Shown: positions 38,474 to 55,460, counted from the stretch's first letter. The stretch is 64,000 nucleotides of DNA from Armadillidium nasatum (GCA_009176605.1 SEYY01003382.1:1-64000), one strand, 5' to 3'. Numbers and translations are program-made. Notes: generated by a model from the letters alone, not told the origin.

Positions 38474-38962
38474 ATGCCTAAAATTAGAATTTCTTCTAAA
38501 GACGTCATTTTTGCTTTCTATGAACTTAATATTAAGAAGACGTACAGTCCCGATGGTATTCCTCTTGTGGTTTTCAAAACTTATGCTTACGAACTTGCAC
38601 CCTGCCTTGGTAAACTATATCGTCTTTGTCTCTCTATTTCAACCTTCAATTCTTGCTGTAAACGTGCGCTCATTCAGCCTGTGCCGAAGAAGGGGGATCC
38701 CTCTCAACCCTCCAACTACCGTCCCATTTCTTTAACCTCCGTTCTCTCTAAAGTTTTCGAATCTAACCTTAATAGGAAGATTTGGAAACATCTCAATTCT
38801 TCTAATTTTATCTCTGATCACCAGTATGGCTTTCGTAAGAAACGCTCTACTGATGATCTTCTTTCCTTTCTCTCTTTTCCGCTCTTCAGCATTTCGGTGA
38901 ATCCTTTGCTGTCGCGCTGGACAAATCGACAGTTTTCGATAGAGTCTGGCACAAAGCTTTGA
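38474..38962 (+). pseudogene. LINE B RT fingers, plus-strand copy
   Basis: 162 codons with KKTYSPDGIPLVVFKTYAYE, ALIQPVPKKGDPSQPSNYRP and HQYGFRKKRSTDDLL. The frame is lost just before motif A. Confidence 0.88.
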
Positions 38963-38969
38963 TTTTTAG

Positions 38970-40006
38970 AACACGTTGACTGCCATGCGTAGTGCATGCG
39001 CTACGCACTTTTAAAAAAAAAATTTCATCCGATTGTCCTTAAAATTTCAATATAGATAGCTTTTTTCCCAACGGAAAAACTCCATTCTTAACGTTTTTGC
39101 GAGGGAGTTAAAGTTTAGAAGTTATTTCGAAAATTTTTGGAATGTTCAAATCTACGGTGAGGCCACATAAAAAATTTTTTTTGGTCTGAAATTTAGATTG
39201 TATGTTCCTAAATCTATTGGCTACAAAATTTTCTAATAGACTTTTGCTCTCAGAAGTATAGAAAAATTGTTATTTGCCCAAAACTGACCAACTATCGAAA
39301 GTCAAAAATTGTTAAAAAAAAAAAAATTCCAACTTTTTTAAAAAAAATATTTAAAAAAAAAAAAAAACTACAATAACTACATTTTTCATTTTTGGTAGTT
39401 TTATAGATAAATGATGGGGCTACAATATCTTTTCTATATATTATTCGATCTAACTTGTTTTTTCCGAGATATAGCTCTTCAAAAAGGTCCATTTTTGTGC
39501 CAATTTTCAAAAATTTTAAAAGTTTGAGACTATACCCTTTCTTCAAACAAATATTATTTTATAATGTTCTAAACGTAAGTTATAGACCTATCCCTCTTCT
39601 AAACAATATATAAAAATAAAAAAAATTGTTCGAGGCATTTTTTTTTAAATAATTTTTTTCTCCGGAAAGGTATGATTTTTTTCAAAAAAAAATTTGAGTG
39701 ACTATAACATTTTTTCTAGACGTGATATCAAAAATCTCTTTATACAGCATCCATATATTGGGGCTAAGATTGTTCAGTTAAAATTTCAGCTCATGTGGAC
39801 CAGTGGTTTGACCCCGCTATTCTAATTTTTTTTAACTTTTGACCCCAAATAACTTCTAAACGGTTAATCACTCGTAAAAACGTTAGAAATGGACTATTTT
39901 CGTCGGGAAAAAAACTATATATACTGAAAATTTCAGCTCAATCGGTCAAAAAATAAAAAAAATTTCAAAAAAGGGCTCAGCCCAATTTCGTGGCAGTCAA
40001 CGTGTT
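38970..40006. mobile_element. piggyBac-like non-autonomous element with TTAA duplication
   Basis: The perfect 16-bp TIRs are AACACGTTGACTGCCA (38970-38985) and its complement (39991-40006). Flanking tetramers are TTAG (38966-38969) and TTAA (40007-40010). The host LINE B site would read GATT-TTTAAAC, so the target was TTAA, the piggyBac signature. The 1,037-bp body codes for no transposase. It carries the same unknown module as the BED/TIR element, largely inverted. Confidence 0.88.
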
Positions 40007-40928
40007 TTAAACTTTTCTCTTTGGGTATATATCCTTCTATCTAATTTCCTTTCCGGTCATTCTACATCAGCTCCTATCCACTCCTATGCTCATGACTCCG
40101 TCCTACATTACTCCTTTCAGCTTGAAAGACGTCCCTTTCAACAGCAGTTAACAGTCTAGTTAATAGGGTAGCCTTGAAGCAACTGACCTCTGATCTTTTT
40201 CGTATTCAAATTGGAGCATTTCCAAAGTCTCAAAAACTCATTTCCTACATCTCACTACTCGACACAATCTTCCACACAACTATGATATCTTTTTCGAAAC
40301 CACACAACTGAAACCTTCATCTGTTCTTAGTATTACATTACTTATCTTTCTAAACAAGCTTCTATAAGAGGTTGGGTGTTCTGAGGCGCCTGCAGCATTT
40401 CTTCGCGCTATCCCAGTTGCTTACTCTCTATAGGGGTGTTGTTCGCCCCTGTATGGAGTATACTTCACACATCTGGGGTAGTTCCACTCATACAGCTCTC
40501 TTTGAGAAATTGGAGTCTAGGGCTTTCGTTTCATCAACTCTCCCGCCCTCACTAATTCTCTCCAATCTCTTTCTCACCGTCGAATTGTTGCGTCACTATC
40601 TATACTATCGCTATTACAACGGACATTGCTCTTCTGAACTCTCACGTCGCATAACTCCTCCATTATGAAGGGCTCGTGCGACACGACTTTCTAGACAGGT
40701 TCATTCCTTTCTCTGTGCAACTCTCCGACCCCAGACTTAACCGCTATGCTCAATCTTACATGTACTCTACTGGTCAGGTCTGGAACACACTTCCTTTATC
40801 TGTTTTTCCAACTTGCACACTTTGAAACGCAGTATATAGGGACATATCGGCTTTAACGACAAGAATTCCGGTATTTTCCCAACTCTGGTGGATATTGGTG
40901 GTCCTCTGGCCTTTGCCTACCAGAGGAG

Positions 40929-41035
<107 letters not shown>

Positions 41036-41279
41036 GATGTTATTAACAATTAAAGATCAAAGGGATACTCTTATTTTGTCATTTTAAAATAAATGATAAA
41101 TCAATTAAAATGATATAAAAAATTTCATTTCCCCTCTCTCCTTTACAGAAAAATTGAAAATGAAATGATAATTTTTTTAATTAAGAGGAGGAAAGAGAGT
41201 AAATGAAGCATAAGAGAAAGGAACAGGTATATTATTGAAATATTTTAAAATATGGTTTTATAGTTCTGTTATTTGTAGA

Positions 41280-43520
41280 CAAAGGTATATTTTTATCAAT
41301 AATTATATGGTTATCTTTCTTATCAAATATTTTGTCTGATCCATTACATCGTGATTCATGTTTCCACAACTGTATTCTTTGTTTTGAAGCAATTTCCAAT
41401 TACAATTTTCAAGTGATTCTGACATGTACATAAAGAGAGTTTCAGAATCGATGGAGAAAGTGGAAGTTAAGAAAAGTTCGTCAATCATCAGCATGAAACC
41501 TCATGAAGGATGAGAGAGAGAGATGATGTAGGCTGTTGATTGAATAACAAATCTGGAACAGAAAGGTGCTGTCCATATTTAAGTTAAGCAGTTATTACAC
41601 CTTCTTCAGTAAGTAGAGAAGAACTAAGAGAGTCCTACGTAGGATTTTTGTTGTGCGAATTTCTACCAAACCATTTATATAAGGGGAATCAGGGGAAGAG
41701 AACGATTGCTGAATGCCGAGAGAAGTCTTCATTGTATTGAAAAGAAAGCTTTTAAAGCTCAAACCACTGACTGCAATAAATTTAATAGAAGGTACAACTG
41801 ATGCAATAGAGTTAAACAGTTAAGTAGTACGTAGTTTTGAAATGGAAAGTAAAAGAAAGCGACTGAAATAGTCTGTGATTTCAAGAAGGTAATTATAACA
41901 ATTACAAATGGGGAGTTGCAAAATATTCACATGCAAAGTGTGAAATTTATTTTTAATAGGCTAAAATGATGAACAAGGGGAGAAACATAATTAAATGATT
42001 TAGTACAGGAGCATATGTTGCAACGTTTATCGAATGTGGCTATATGTTTATAAATATCTGGACAGAAAAGGTATTGTCGAAGCAGAAGCGGAAGAAAAGT
42101 TTTACCAATAACGGAGTGTGATAGTCCATGTATGTGATGAATTACAATCTCTACTTTGAAGTCAGGATTGTATATACCAGTATTCGGCGAAGAAAAAGCA
42201 GTCCATAATTGTAGATCGCCTTAGGAAGTGTCGACTGTAGTTAGTTGTACTTGTAAGTTTATGTGTGTATTTTCACTGTTATGTAAGTATAGGCAATGCT
42301 AAATCTGTTTGCTAAGCAACAACTGTAGCTTTAAAGTCAATTTCTTTAAATGTTTTTGGTGCATATGTCAAGTGTAGTGGAAAAGAAAAAGTTAGAACAG
42401 GATTGTCGAGAGAATGATTAGAGGAATTTGTAGGAGAAGAATATATGCATAAAGAGAAACTCATATAAGTGGTGTAGACAATGTTTATAAGTGAAATCAT
42501 ATTCAGATAAGAATGCTATTTTTTTGTTTTTATAAACAGAATGATTAGTGGCCTGATGGAATATTTAAAGTTTGCACAGTAGATATATTATCACTATAAA
42601 CGGTAAAAGTGAGAGCAAGAAGTTCTTTCGAAAGAGTACAATATTTATGTTCGGAATCTTTAAGATTGTAGGAAAAATATCCTAAAGATGAGATATTATT
42701 GATGTCAGATTGAGCAACAATGCCTCCAGGAGAAAATTGAGACGCGTCACTGTATATGGATAAGTAGGAGTTTTAAGAAGGAAACTAATGAGGTATTACA
42801 CTTTTAGGAGAAGATTTTGCACATTCAAACACAGTAATGTCATCAGAGTCCCATCGTTATTTTCGCTTTGTGAAGCAGGAGAGCCTTTAAAACAAATTAC
42901 AAGAGGCCTGATGTCGGTTGCAACATGAAGAAGACTGATAAGACTGAGAAAACTTTTATGATAAAAGTTGAGAGTACCTATAAATGATTTTAATTATTTA
43001 ATATTTTTTGGAAGTGTGTTATTAGACACAGATTCAGATTTCTCAGGGCTGCTAAATAGTGTTGTGAGCAATGTGAAATTCAAGATATGAAAAGTTTCGT
43101 TGAGAAATTTTATATATCTCATAGATGAGACGAATGTTATATCCATGCAGTCTACGGAAAAGTTTATCTAATGTTTGTAAGTGTATATCCTGATTTTCCG
43201 AGTAAATGAGAAAAATATCTATATCTAGATGAAGAGTAGTTTCAGATAGGGGTGGGAGAGAATTACATCGAAATGAAGGAGGGAAAGCTGGGTGGTTGTA
43301 ACTCCTCGGTTAGGAGAATGTATTTTGTGGGGAAATGCGGGGAACGATACACTGGCTGGGTAGTAGAGTGGGTAATTTACATTTAAATTACGAATTTCGT
43401 TTATCAGCTTATTATTATTGCATTATTGATGCCTGTTAAAATTTCCTTAGAAATGTCGTTCGGGATTAAATCTGCTGTAAGGACTTTCAGAATTGCATAT
43501 GGTAAGGAAAAAAATTCTGC
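41280..43520 (-). mobile_element. Ty3/gypsy pol remains (fossil)
   Basis: The minus strand holds gypsy-order pieces. RT end LIYSENQDIHLQTLDKLFRR at about 43190. RNase H at about 42740-42590 (SLGYFSYNLKDSEHKYCTLS then KELLALTF). Integrase zinc finger at about 42140-41990 (HIHGLSHSV...CNIC). Integrase core at about 41880-41680 (ITDYFSRFLLLSISKL, SPDSPYINGLVEI). RT-RH-INT order excludes Copia. Gag, protease and LTRs were not found, and the sequence is heavily broken (more than ten interruptions), so it is old. Confidence 0.8.
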
Positions 43521-43636
43521 TGTTATTTGAAACAACCTAACTTTGTGAATAAGGATTTTTCATTATCATGAACTTAAAAACAAAATACAGAAATAGGTTC
43601 ATCCCCCAAAACAGTATCCAAAATAGTTTTTTTTAT

Positions 43637-44680
43637 ATCTCCTCCGATGGGCAAAGGCAAGAGGTCTACTACTTCCCATCAGAGTTGGAAATTCTACAGT
43701 CAAAATTAAATTAAAGGCCGTCAAGTCCGTATATATGGTGCTTGAAAGTGTGCAAGTTAAAGGAAGTTAGAAAGACAGGTGAGGGAGTGTTTGTTTCAGA
43801 ATTTACCGGTGGAGTACATGTAAGATTGAGAATAGCGGTTAAGTCTGGGGTCAGAGAGTAGGACAGATAAAGGATGAGACTTTGTGGAAAGGTGTGTGGC
43901 CCGAGCCCTTCACATTGGAGGAGGTATGCTGCTGAAGAGTTTAGAAGAGCAGTGTACAATGTAATAGGGATAATAAATAGAGTGATGAAATATTTCGACT
44001 GACAGAAAAACTGGAGAGAGCTAGTGAGAGTGAAAGAGTTGATAAAACGAAAAACATTAGAGCTGTATGGGTGGAACTTTCCCAGATGTGTGAAGTGTAC
44101 TCCATACAGGGGACAATGCTCCAATCAACAGCAAGCAACTTGGGTAGCGTAAAATGCTTCAAAAGCGCCTCAAAACACCCAATCTTTTAGAAGTATGTCT
44201 AGAAAAATTAATGTTATTTTTTGAAGATAAATCACGATAATGGAAACACCAAGAATATTAAGGATAAATGAAGGTTTGAGTTGTGTGTCGAGTTTAGAGA
44301 TGGAAGAACTAGGTTTTAGAAGTATTGAAAACAACCATGCTTTCTCTGTCCCAATTAGAAATTTGAGAAAGATTAGAGGATAGCTGCCTCAGAGTCGCAA
44401 ACACAACTTTAATTAATTGTTGTTTGGTGGTAAGATTTTCAAAATGAAAGGAATAATGAAAGGTGGAGTCATCAGCATAGGAGTAGATTGGTGGTAAAGT
44501 AATAGAAAGGTCATTATTGAAAAGTAGAAAAAGAGCTGGAGATATGACAAATCTTGGAGGAATACTACTATTTATAGATTCAAAGGACGAACCGTTGCCG
44601 TCTACAATAACAACTATTAATAACTGGAAAGGAAATCAAACGGAAGGATAGATTCCGAAAGTGGGTATTTAAACACTAGT
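43637..44680 (-). mobile_element. LINE family B, 5'-truncated copy
   Basis: The 3' end 'tctcctccgatgggcaaagg' starts the plus-strand view. RPCMEYTSHIWESSTHTAL-type post-RT sequence (43941-44162) and the region upstream to 'ggatagattccgaaag' (about 44650) match LINE B. More diverged than the 34.9 kb copy. Confidence 0.85.
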
Positions 44681-45240
44681 TCTCCAAAATCTGATGTAAA
44701 CATCATTTTTTAAATTAAATTTTTTTACTCCCTAATAAGATTTTTATTAGTTGTGTCAGTTACTATTTGTTTTTGTTTTTTAAATTTATGCAGCATATTT
44801 TTAATTTGATTAATTTGTTAATTTAGTGCTTCATTTTTAAAGTTGACTTATCAAATAAAATATATAGTTTCCTCTTGTATGATTATAGTCCATAAAAATG
44901 GATTCAATGAATTATATTGAATTTGAGTACTGTAGTTTAGAAAAGGTAAAGTGGAATTTAAAAAATATATTTGCACAGTATACAATTCTAAGAATAATTA
45001 GTTTATTTTTCTTTCCTTTTAAATCTAAATATATTTTGAGATAATGTCCAAAAAAGTCCTACAACCTAATTATGTCAGTAAAACTGGGTAGCTCAAAAAT
45101 AAATTCTCTTATATATTAGGTGCAAAAAATAAATTAAATAAAATATGCTTCATAAAAGTAATAAGGTAAAAATTTGTGTTCAAAGGTTTCATGGACTTCA
45201 AAATGCGTGTTTTAGAAAAGAGTCCAACCCTAACATCCAA
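44681..45240. other. AT-rich intron sequence, nothing recognised
   Basis: No frames or repeats that I can name. Confidence 0.4.
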
Positions 45241-46505
45241 TATGGGCAATGAAGGTAATTTAAACAGCGCTTCTCCTTCCTCTGCCTATTTATCTTGTGG
45301 CGATTGTTTCTCCATTAATGTTTGCATTAACGGAAGACCACATCCTCTTTAGAAATCCTTTCCTCAATTCTTTCCACTTTCATTTGCCACCTCCCACACA
45401 CACTATTCATAAGCATCTTCTCCAGATTCTTCCACCATCTCAATGTGAATAAATATACATGTTATGTATCATTACTTCACTCCCATCCCTTTATTACTTA
45501 TTGTATCTTCTCTACTTTCCCCACTACAGCTCTCCTTTCACTTTGTAATACTCTATGGTTTCAGCTCCATACAATAGGAATAAATGCACTATAGTGTATT
45601 ACTCTCTTTATCATAACATCCATTTTCTGGGCCCTCAAGATGGGATACAAATTTCCATTCTCTTGCTGTGGTGTGATATCCAACCAGAAATTTCCTCAGT
45701 AAAAACTCTTCAAAAATACTTATAACATTTAACCTTTTCTTTCTATTTTCTTTCCCTCCACTATAATACTCAATCTTTCCTTCTCTTCTCTATTCAAAAA
45801 TAGGAATATTAATATTATTCATATTCTTATCGGATAAGCAATTCACTACCTCACCTACCTATGCTTATTCTCGTTCATGGGTGACAGATCATGTTTTATC
45901 TCCATGAAAGTAACACACTTCTTGTTTTACCTTCTCTTTCAGCGTTATCTTGATAAGCGATAAAGAAAATTGCTCTACGTTACTTAATTTTCACTCTAAC
46001 ACAAACCATTCTGTTTTAAAAGTCTGTATAGACCTCATACTGTTACACTCTGTATATCTGTATACTCTGTAACCACCTCATTAGGCTATCCGATAATCTT
46101 CCTCTGGACACTTATCTAAAGGCATCTTTTTTCACATTCCCGTGTCCTCTTTACTACTATTATTAAGGCAACCATAATGTACGCTCTACCAATGCTGTGC
46201 TTCTACTACTAACCTCTATCTTTTTCTTAGATTCTTTTGTATATTTTCTTCAGATGGTCTATTAAAGACTTTCATCTTTAATTTTTACCAAATTTTGTTC
46301 TTGCTTTTTCTATATATCGTAGGAAAATGACAAGTTCCACTCAGTCTCTCTAGTACTTTCCCCTCACACAAGCACGCATTAGTTCTACTGGTATATCGTT
46401 CTTCCCTAATGATTTTCATTTCTATTTTTTTTAATGACCTATAAAATTCTCTTCCACACCTACGTCTTCACATTTTTCCTACTTTATCCTCTCATTTATG
46501 GTCAT
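45241..46505 (-). other. Pyrimidine-rich block, probably an old LINE on the minus strand
   Basis: The plus strand is strongly C/T-rich with few G, like the RTE-like LINE at 47134-48190, whose coding strand is purine-rich. No domain is readable. A similar block lies at 48900-49500. Confidence 0.35.
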
Positions 46506-46509
46506 CTAT

Positions 46510-46590
46510 ATCAGTAGTTCCCAGACTTTTTCAGGCCGGAGTCCCCTTAGCTTCCAGGTGAATTCATAGTGCCCCCTCCCCCACTCACAT
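46510..46590 (+). mobile_element. hAT left-end relic
   Basis: 'cagtagttcccagacttttt' then 'gccggagtcccc' resembles the CAGTGGTTCTCAAACTTTTT start of Charlie/ZBED-type hATs. An AT array follows 40 bases on. Confidence 0.5.
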
Positions 46591-46633
46591 ATGTAAACAC
46601 ACTTTTTTTTATTTTGGTACAATAAACAACTAC

Positions 46634-49558
<2,925 letters not shown>

Positions 49559-49582
49559 AAAAAAAAAAAAAAAAAAAAAAAA
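49559..49582 (+). repeat. poly(A) run
   Basis: About 23 A; no element boundary identified. Confidence 0.9.
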
Positions 49583-49745
49583 CTTTTCAGTCGATCTCTG
49601 CCATATTATTGGTCAACTTCTCCTTGTGTATCCATACAATTTCAAGGTTGGAAAAACAGAAAAAGGAAAAAAATTGGAATATTTTGCCAAGTTTAATTTA
49701 TTAACAAATTGTAAATTCTTCCGATTACAATTCATTGTTTTATCT

Positions 49746-49748
<3 letters not shown>

Positions 49749-49790
<42 letters not shown>
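49749..49790. repeat. (TTA)n microsatellite
   Basis: Fourteen or so TTA units, 170 bases downstream of the UPRT exon. Confidence 0.95.
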
Positions 49791-49960
49791 AAATTAGGCA
49801 TTCAAAGATAGATATAACAACTGAAAACTTGAAAATAAAAAATTTATTATGAGGAAAGAGGAAAATGAAAATTGTCATGAGTAAAGAGGAAAATGAATAA
49901 ATTTCTAATAAGATGGTAGAATGGTTTAATAATAATAAAAAAACAAAAACAAAAACTTAC

Positions 49961-50105
49961 TCATAATTGGGTACATAAGAAGAACTTTTCGTTGGCTAAT
50001 GTCTTCCGGAAATTTTGCGTAAACGACTTTTGCCTCGTGTGTATCAACGTCAGATTCCACTAAAATTTTACCAATTCTGATTGATCGGCAGCAAGACCGA
50101 AGACC
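49961..50105 (-). CDS. UPRT: UPRT homologue, third-last coding exon
   Basis: On the minus strand the acceptor ACTTAAAATACAG precedes GGT in phase 0. Forty-eight codons follow, GLRSCCRSIRIGKILVESDV then DTHEAKVVYAKFPEDISQRK and VLLMYPIM. A final A before GTAAGT leaves a phase-1 junction that the next exon's GC turns into Ser. Animal UPRT reads GLRDCCRSIRIGKILIQSDE...AKVYYAKFPPDIYRRKVLLMYPILS here. LLMYPIMS is the strand leading to the PRPP loop. As in other animal homologues it has Tyr where bacterial and protist UPRTs have Asp (DPMLATG), which may explain low activity in the group. The protein's N-terminal half (through ...MRSGEAMEQ) must be encoded further upstream and was not found. Confidence 0.95.
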
Positions 50106-50150
50106 CTGTATTTTAAGTATTGATAATTGTATTTTCATTAAGATTTATTG

Positions 50151-50341
<191 letters not shown>

Positions 50342-50389
50342 AAAGGATATATATCCCTTTGGGAGAGCTCAAGAATAACTATCAAGATT

Positions 50390-50428
50390 GCTCTCCGGAG
50401 GTTCGACTCATATAGCTGACTGTAAAAA
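50390..50428 (+). mobile_element. Second SINE 3' piece, inverted to the first
   Basis: 'ccggaggttcgactcatata' then 'gctgactgtaaaa' repeats the end of the SINE at 50258-50291 in opposite orientation. Confidence 0.6.
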
Positions 50429-50475
50429 TATTACAAATATTTCGAGTCGATAAATGATGCTGTAGACCGTTATAG

Positions 50476-51275
<800 letters not shown>

Positions 51276-51469
51276 TAATGTATCGAGTCTAATGTTAATG
51301 GTCGAATCCAAGTCCGAGTAAGAATTCATATACAAGCTTTAGTCATTGTTAATAGTACCATACCTGAAATAAATTTAAAATAAAATTAATTCAGATATTT
51401 TTTGCGTATTAAAAAATATATAATAATAATAATAATATTTCAGAAGTTCTTCAGATTAATTTTATTATC

Positions 51470-51565
51470 AGTTGAAAATTTCCCTTAGAATTTTCAAAAA
51501 ATATTTTAGTTCTTCCAATTGTTGACCAGTTTCGTCCGAAAACATCAGACATTATCAGAGCTTGG
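51470..51565 (-). repeat. Hairpin-GAAAC repeat, copy 1
   Basis: The minus strand reads GTCTGATGTTTTCGGACGAA then ACTGGTC. GTCTG can pair with CGGAC just before GAAAC. Shared with 51885-52010, including 'agagcttggattct'. Confidence 0.6.
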
Positions 51566-51793
51566 ATTCTGGTAGATGAAAGATTTATCTTAAGATATTA
51601 CGCCAAAAGTTAATTAAAATTATAAATTTTGAATAATTATTTGCAAATAAGTATTTAGTTTTTTGAGCTTCACATGAGGAGTGCATAATTTAAAATGATA
51701 TGGGTAAATTCTGGTATGTCCCATCTGTCAATCAATCAGTTGCAATTGGAAGAACAAAGAAATTTTTGAAAATTGGAAGGGAAATTTTAACTG

Positions 51794-51795
<2 letters not shown>

Positions 51796-51872
<77 letters not shown>
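51796..51872. repeat. (AAT)n microsatellite
   Basis: About 25 units, between the two hairpin-GAAAC repeats. Its translation as poly-Asn is meaningless. Confidence 0.96.
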
Positions 51873-51873
<1 letters not shown>

Positions 51874-51884
51874 TTGGAAGTTCT

Positions 51885-52010
51885 ATTCTGCTTTTATTTT
51901 AATAGGTTACAAGTTCTCTTCCAATTTTCAAAAAACTTTTTATTCTTCTAATTGCTAACAGGTTTCGTCCGCCAACTTCGGACATTATTAGAGCTTGGAT
52001 TCTAGGATAT
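51885..52010 (-). repeat. Hairpin-GAAAC repeat, copy 2
   Basis: Same orientation as copy 1, about 420 bases away. The stem is GTCCG/CGGAC, which differs from copy 1's GTCTG yet still pairs. Confidence 0.6.
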
Positions 52011-53139
52011 AAATAATTTATTTTAAAATGTTAAGCTAATAATAATAATAATTACTTCTTAAATCACGAAAGGAAATTTGAATTTTGGTTGAAAAGTATA
52101 AAAATTGTTTAACTAAATGATTAAATTGATAGGGAGATAATAATAAATATCATGTAGTATACTAGAAATGAATTAAAATGACCTTTTTATAGAATGTCCT
52201 CCACTGACAATATTTTCTTAACAGTTGACTGTACAGTTTAGTTTTCGGGTTCAAAACTTCATATTTCTGTTTAAGCAATTTGTAATGCATTACTATTTAT
52301 CTAATGAAACGATCTGAGGCTTGTGGTTTACATTTTTTTGACAAAACAAATTTATCATTTTCACAAGATCTCCTCTCAATGATCTCTCGTGTAACCAAGC
52401 ATGAGTAGGAGTTCAAATATATAGTTTAATAAATAATTCTTGCATTATATTTTGACTAATAGTTTAAAATGTAACAATATTAAAATACATTAAAAGTAAA
52501 ATAGAGTGACCCATGGTAGTACTCTTAATTTGCCAAATACAAATTAGAGATCAGATAGAAGAATTCTATAGCATCTTAATAAAACTATCGAGTGTTCTAG
52601 AAGAGGTTTAAGTTTTAATTTCTCTTAAAGATCAATATTCAATTCTTTATTGCTGATAAAACCAAGGAGTTCAACGAACTGTTCGAGCTCTTTGTTATAG
52701 AAATGTGGACTTTTTAGAAGCTGAAATATATTTAATTAACAATGAAAAAGTATATGGGTATAAGTGACAACTATATGTTGAAAGAGCACGATTGTCCAAG
52801 TATGATCATCAAAAGGGACTTTTTTAATTAAATATTATTTCAATGATTTTTTTCCTCAAGTTCAAAGAATTATCTGTATAAGAGTAGACTGAAAATATAT
52901 ATATGAAGACAATTTTGTCCCAAATGGTTAGTTACCTCCTGATTTATATATAATAAAAATTTATTTTAAAATGTTAAGCTAATAAAAATACTAATAATTC
53001 AGGTATGGATGTAAAGACTTTGATTTCAGTTTAAAAACTCAGATTTGCACATAATTTGCTTAACTTTCACCCGATCTGCAACAAACAAAAGGAAAACTGC
53101 AGCACCGGATGAGCTCTAAAATATCGTTTTCAAGTATAG
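52011..53139. other. AT-rich sequence, nothing recognised
   Basis: Short frames only. I looked for earlier UPRT exons here and found none. Confidence 0.4.
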
Positions 53140-53920
53140 CCAAAGAAATGACCTCAGCATTTCTGAATAACAGGCACATAGCCATTGTCGAAATGACTTG
53201 AAAACTGAACTATACAATGATAGTTTTATCATCTAAAATCTCTTTCGGGGAATTTTTGATTTCTGTTTACAAAATAATATATCTAAAAGACAAAGAAAAA
53301 GTTCAAATATTTTCATAAATAAAAAATTTCAATAATTTGTTTGTTTGATCGAGTTGCACTTTTCTTGTTATTATCATTTTTTGTCTACTCAACCATTCTA
53401 CCTCTGAACACAGGTGAAAAAGTAAAAAAATAAAAAAAGATTGTTTTATGTACAAAAATCTTTCTTCATCTTTGTTTCCACCTAGGAAGTATCTTCACCC
53501 TATCAGTGAGACCAGCATCATTCTCCATCTGCTCTCAAAAGTCCCTCTCCTAAAGCGATCTAAAAGATCATGTTTTTCGGCTCTTCGGTTTCATTGTTAT
53601 TCCTTGAATTTTATTTAAACTCAGAGGTAGTGTTTTCCATTTTCAGTGGGACTAGCATTGTCTCAATCAAACCTCTAATCATCTTCAACATCCCTCCAGA
53701 AAATCATACTTCTAGGAGCTACGATTTCCTTGCAAACAGAAAGCAGAGCCAGGTTGCTAGTCCTGTCACCATTGCCTTACCAAAATTCATTTCAAGTGAT
53801 TTTAGATAATAGAACTATCATTTTGTAGTTCAATATTAGTGTTACTATGACAACGGTTATGCGTCTACTTACTATTCAGAAATGCTGGTCACTTTTCACA
53901 TTCAAATGTCCATAAAAACT
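53140..53920. repeat. Inverted repeat, about 100-bp arms
   Basis: 'cagcatttctgaataacagg' ... 'caatgatagttttatcatct' (53155-53240) is inverted at about 53800-53900 ('gataatagaactatcatttt' ... 'tattcagaaatgctgg'). The arms are about 80% alike by eye. The middle, 560 bases, has no long frame. Confidence 0.6.
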
Positions 53921-54497
53921 GATAAAAAAAAAACAACTTGAAATCCATGTTTCAGATCTAGCCATAACCTGCATTTCGCCTTTGGTTTGAAGCGATTTCA
54001 TAAAATTTAAGGAAAGTTTTTGTAAATAACCAATTTAATTTTTGAGAATTCTGCCACTAATTTTCCAATGAAGATTGCAAGCACAAAGAGGAAATTTGCA
54101 ATATATATATATAAAAAAAAGCACTCCAGAACCAATAATACTTGGATAGACGATATAGGAAAAAATTCATTTCTTTCCAACTCTTTTGTTGAAAAAGAGG
54201 TTCATAAAATGGATAAATTCACAGAATGAAGTTTTAAATATGAATTTTCTTTTTAAATGAAACTATTTGTATAGTACTGTACATACGGCATAACTATATG
54301 CAATATACAATTTCCTTATACATTTAAATTAAAACCTCACACTAAGGTTATTTTTACAACATATCTATCGATGACAACAGAAAAAGGTTTTATCAACTAA
54401 TTATTTGACTTTCACAATTTGTGCATTGATTACTGAGTTGAATGGCAAACAAATATATTATTCATTTGGATTCCAGGACTTGTGGAAATAACACTGC
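53921..54497. other. AT-rich sequence, nothing recognised
   Basis: No repeat or frame that I can name; may belong to the Penelope-like element that follows. Confidence 0.35.
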
Positions 54498-55023
54498 GTG
54501 TTGAAAGACTTGCTACAAAAAATATCTCCTGATATGTATACTGACTACTTTAAGGTATTTATGCATCGAATTCTATCTGAACAAAGGAAACTGTGTTTGA
54601 AAAAAAGATTTCAATCGGTCTCAAACATTATTAAAAGAAAATTCATATCTAAATTAGTTAGAAATGATATTACGAAAAATGTAGGTATTTACAGCATAGC
54701 ATGCAATAATTGTGATGATAAATATTTTGGCGAGATCAATGATTTTAAAAGACGTATGTACCAACATAAGTACAGTTTACGATGTAGAGACCAAAAGTCC
54801 GCATTACAGCAACATAGAGAGGAAAATAATCACACAATTAATATGAATTCTGCAGAATTATTAATCCCTTGCCATAACAATGACAATGGAAAGTTTTTAG
54901 TCTTTTATCATTAAAAATTACTAATAATTTTAATAGACATCCAGGAGAAATAAAAATTGATGAAACTCTGAATGATTTATTGAAAACTGAAAGATTTTAC
55001 AAATACATTTTAGAAAAAACATA
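54498..55023 (+). mobile_element. Penelope-like element, endonuclease end
   Basis: A 138-codon frame (54498-54914) has SEQRKLCLKKRFQSVSNIIK, then VGIYSIACNNCDDKYFGEIN and FKRRMYQHKYSLRCRDQKSA, HREENNHTIN. This is the GIY-YIG core with the CxxC pair (CNNC) and the R..QH motif of Penelope-like endonucleases; a Phe replaces the usual second Tyr-Val (YFGE for YVGE). After the stop the frame-shifted PLE tail continues (IDETLNDLLKTERFYKYI) to about 55023. It is a different family from 31272-32916. RT was not found. Confidence 0.78.

Positions 55024-55460
<437 letters not shown>

Noticed and set aside
51280-51350. An additional upstream UPRT exon on the minus strand
   Set aside because: An acceptor-like TTTATTTCAG is present, but the peptide after it matches no part of UPRT.
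51700-51951. Frame with about 26 Asn in a row
   Set aside because: Translation of an (AAT)n microsatellite with random flanks.
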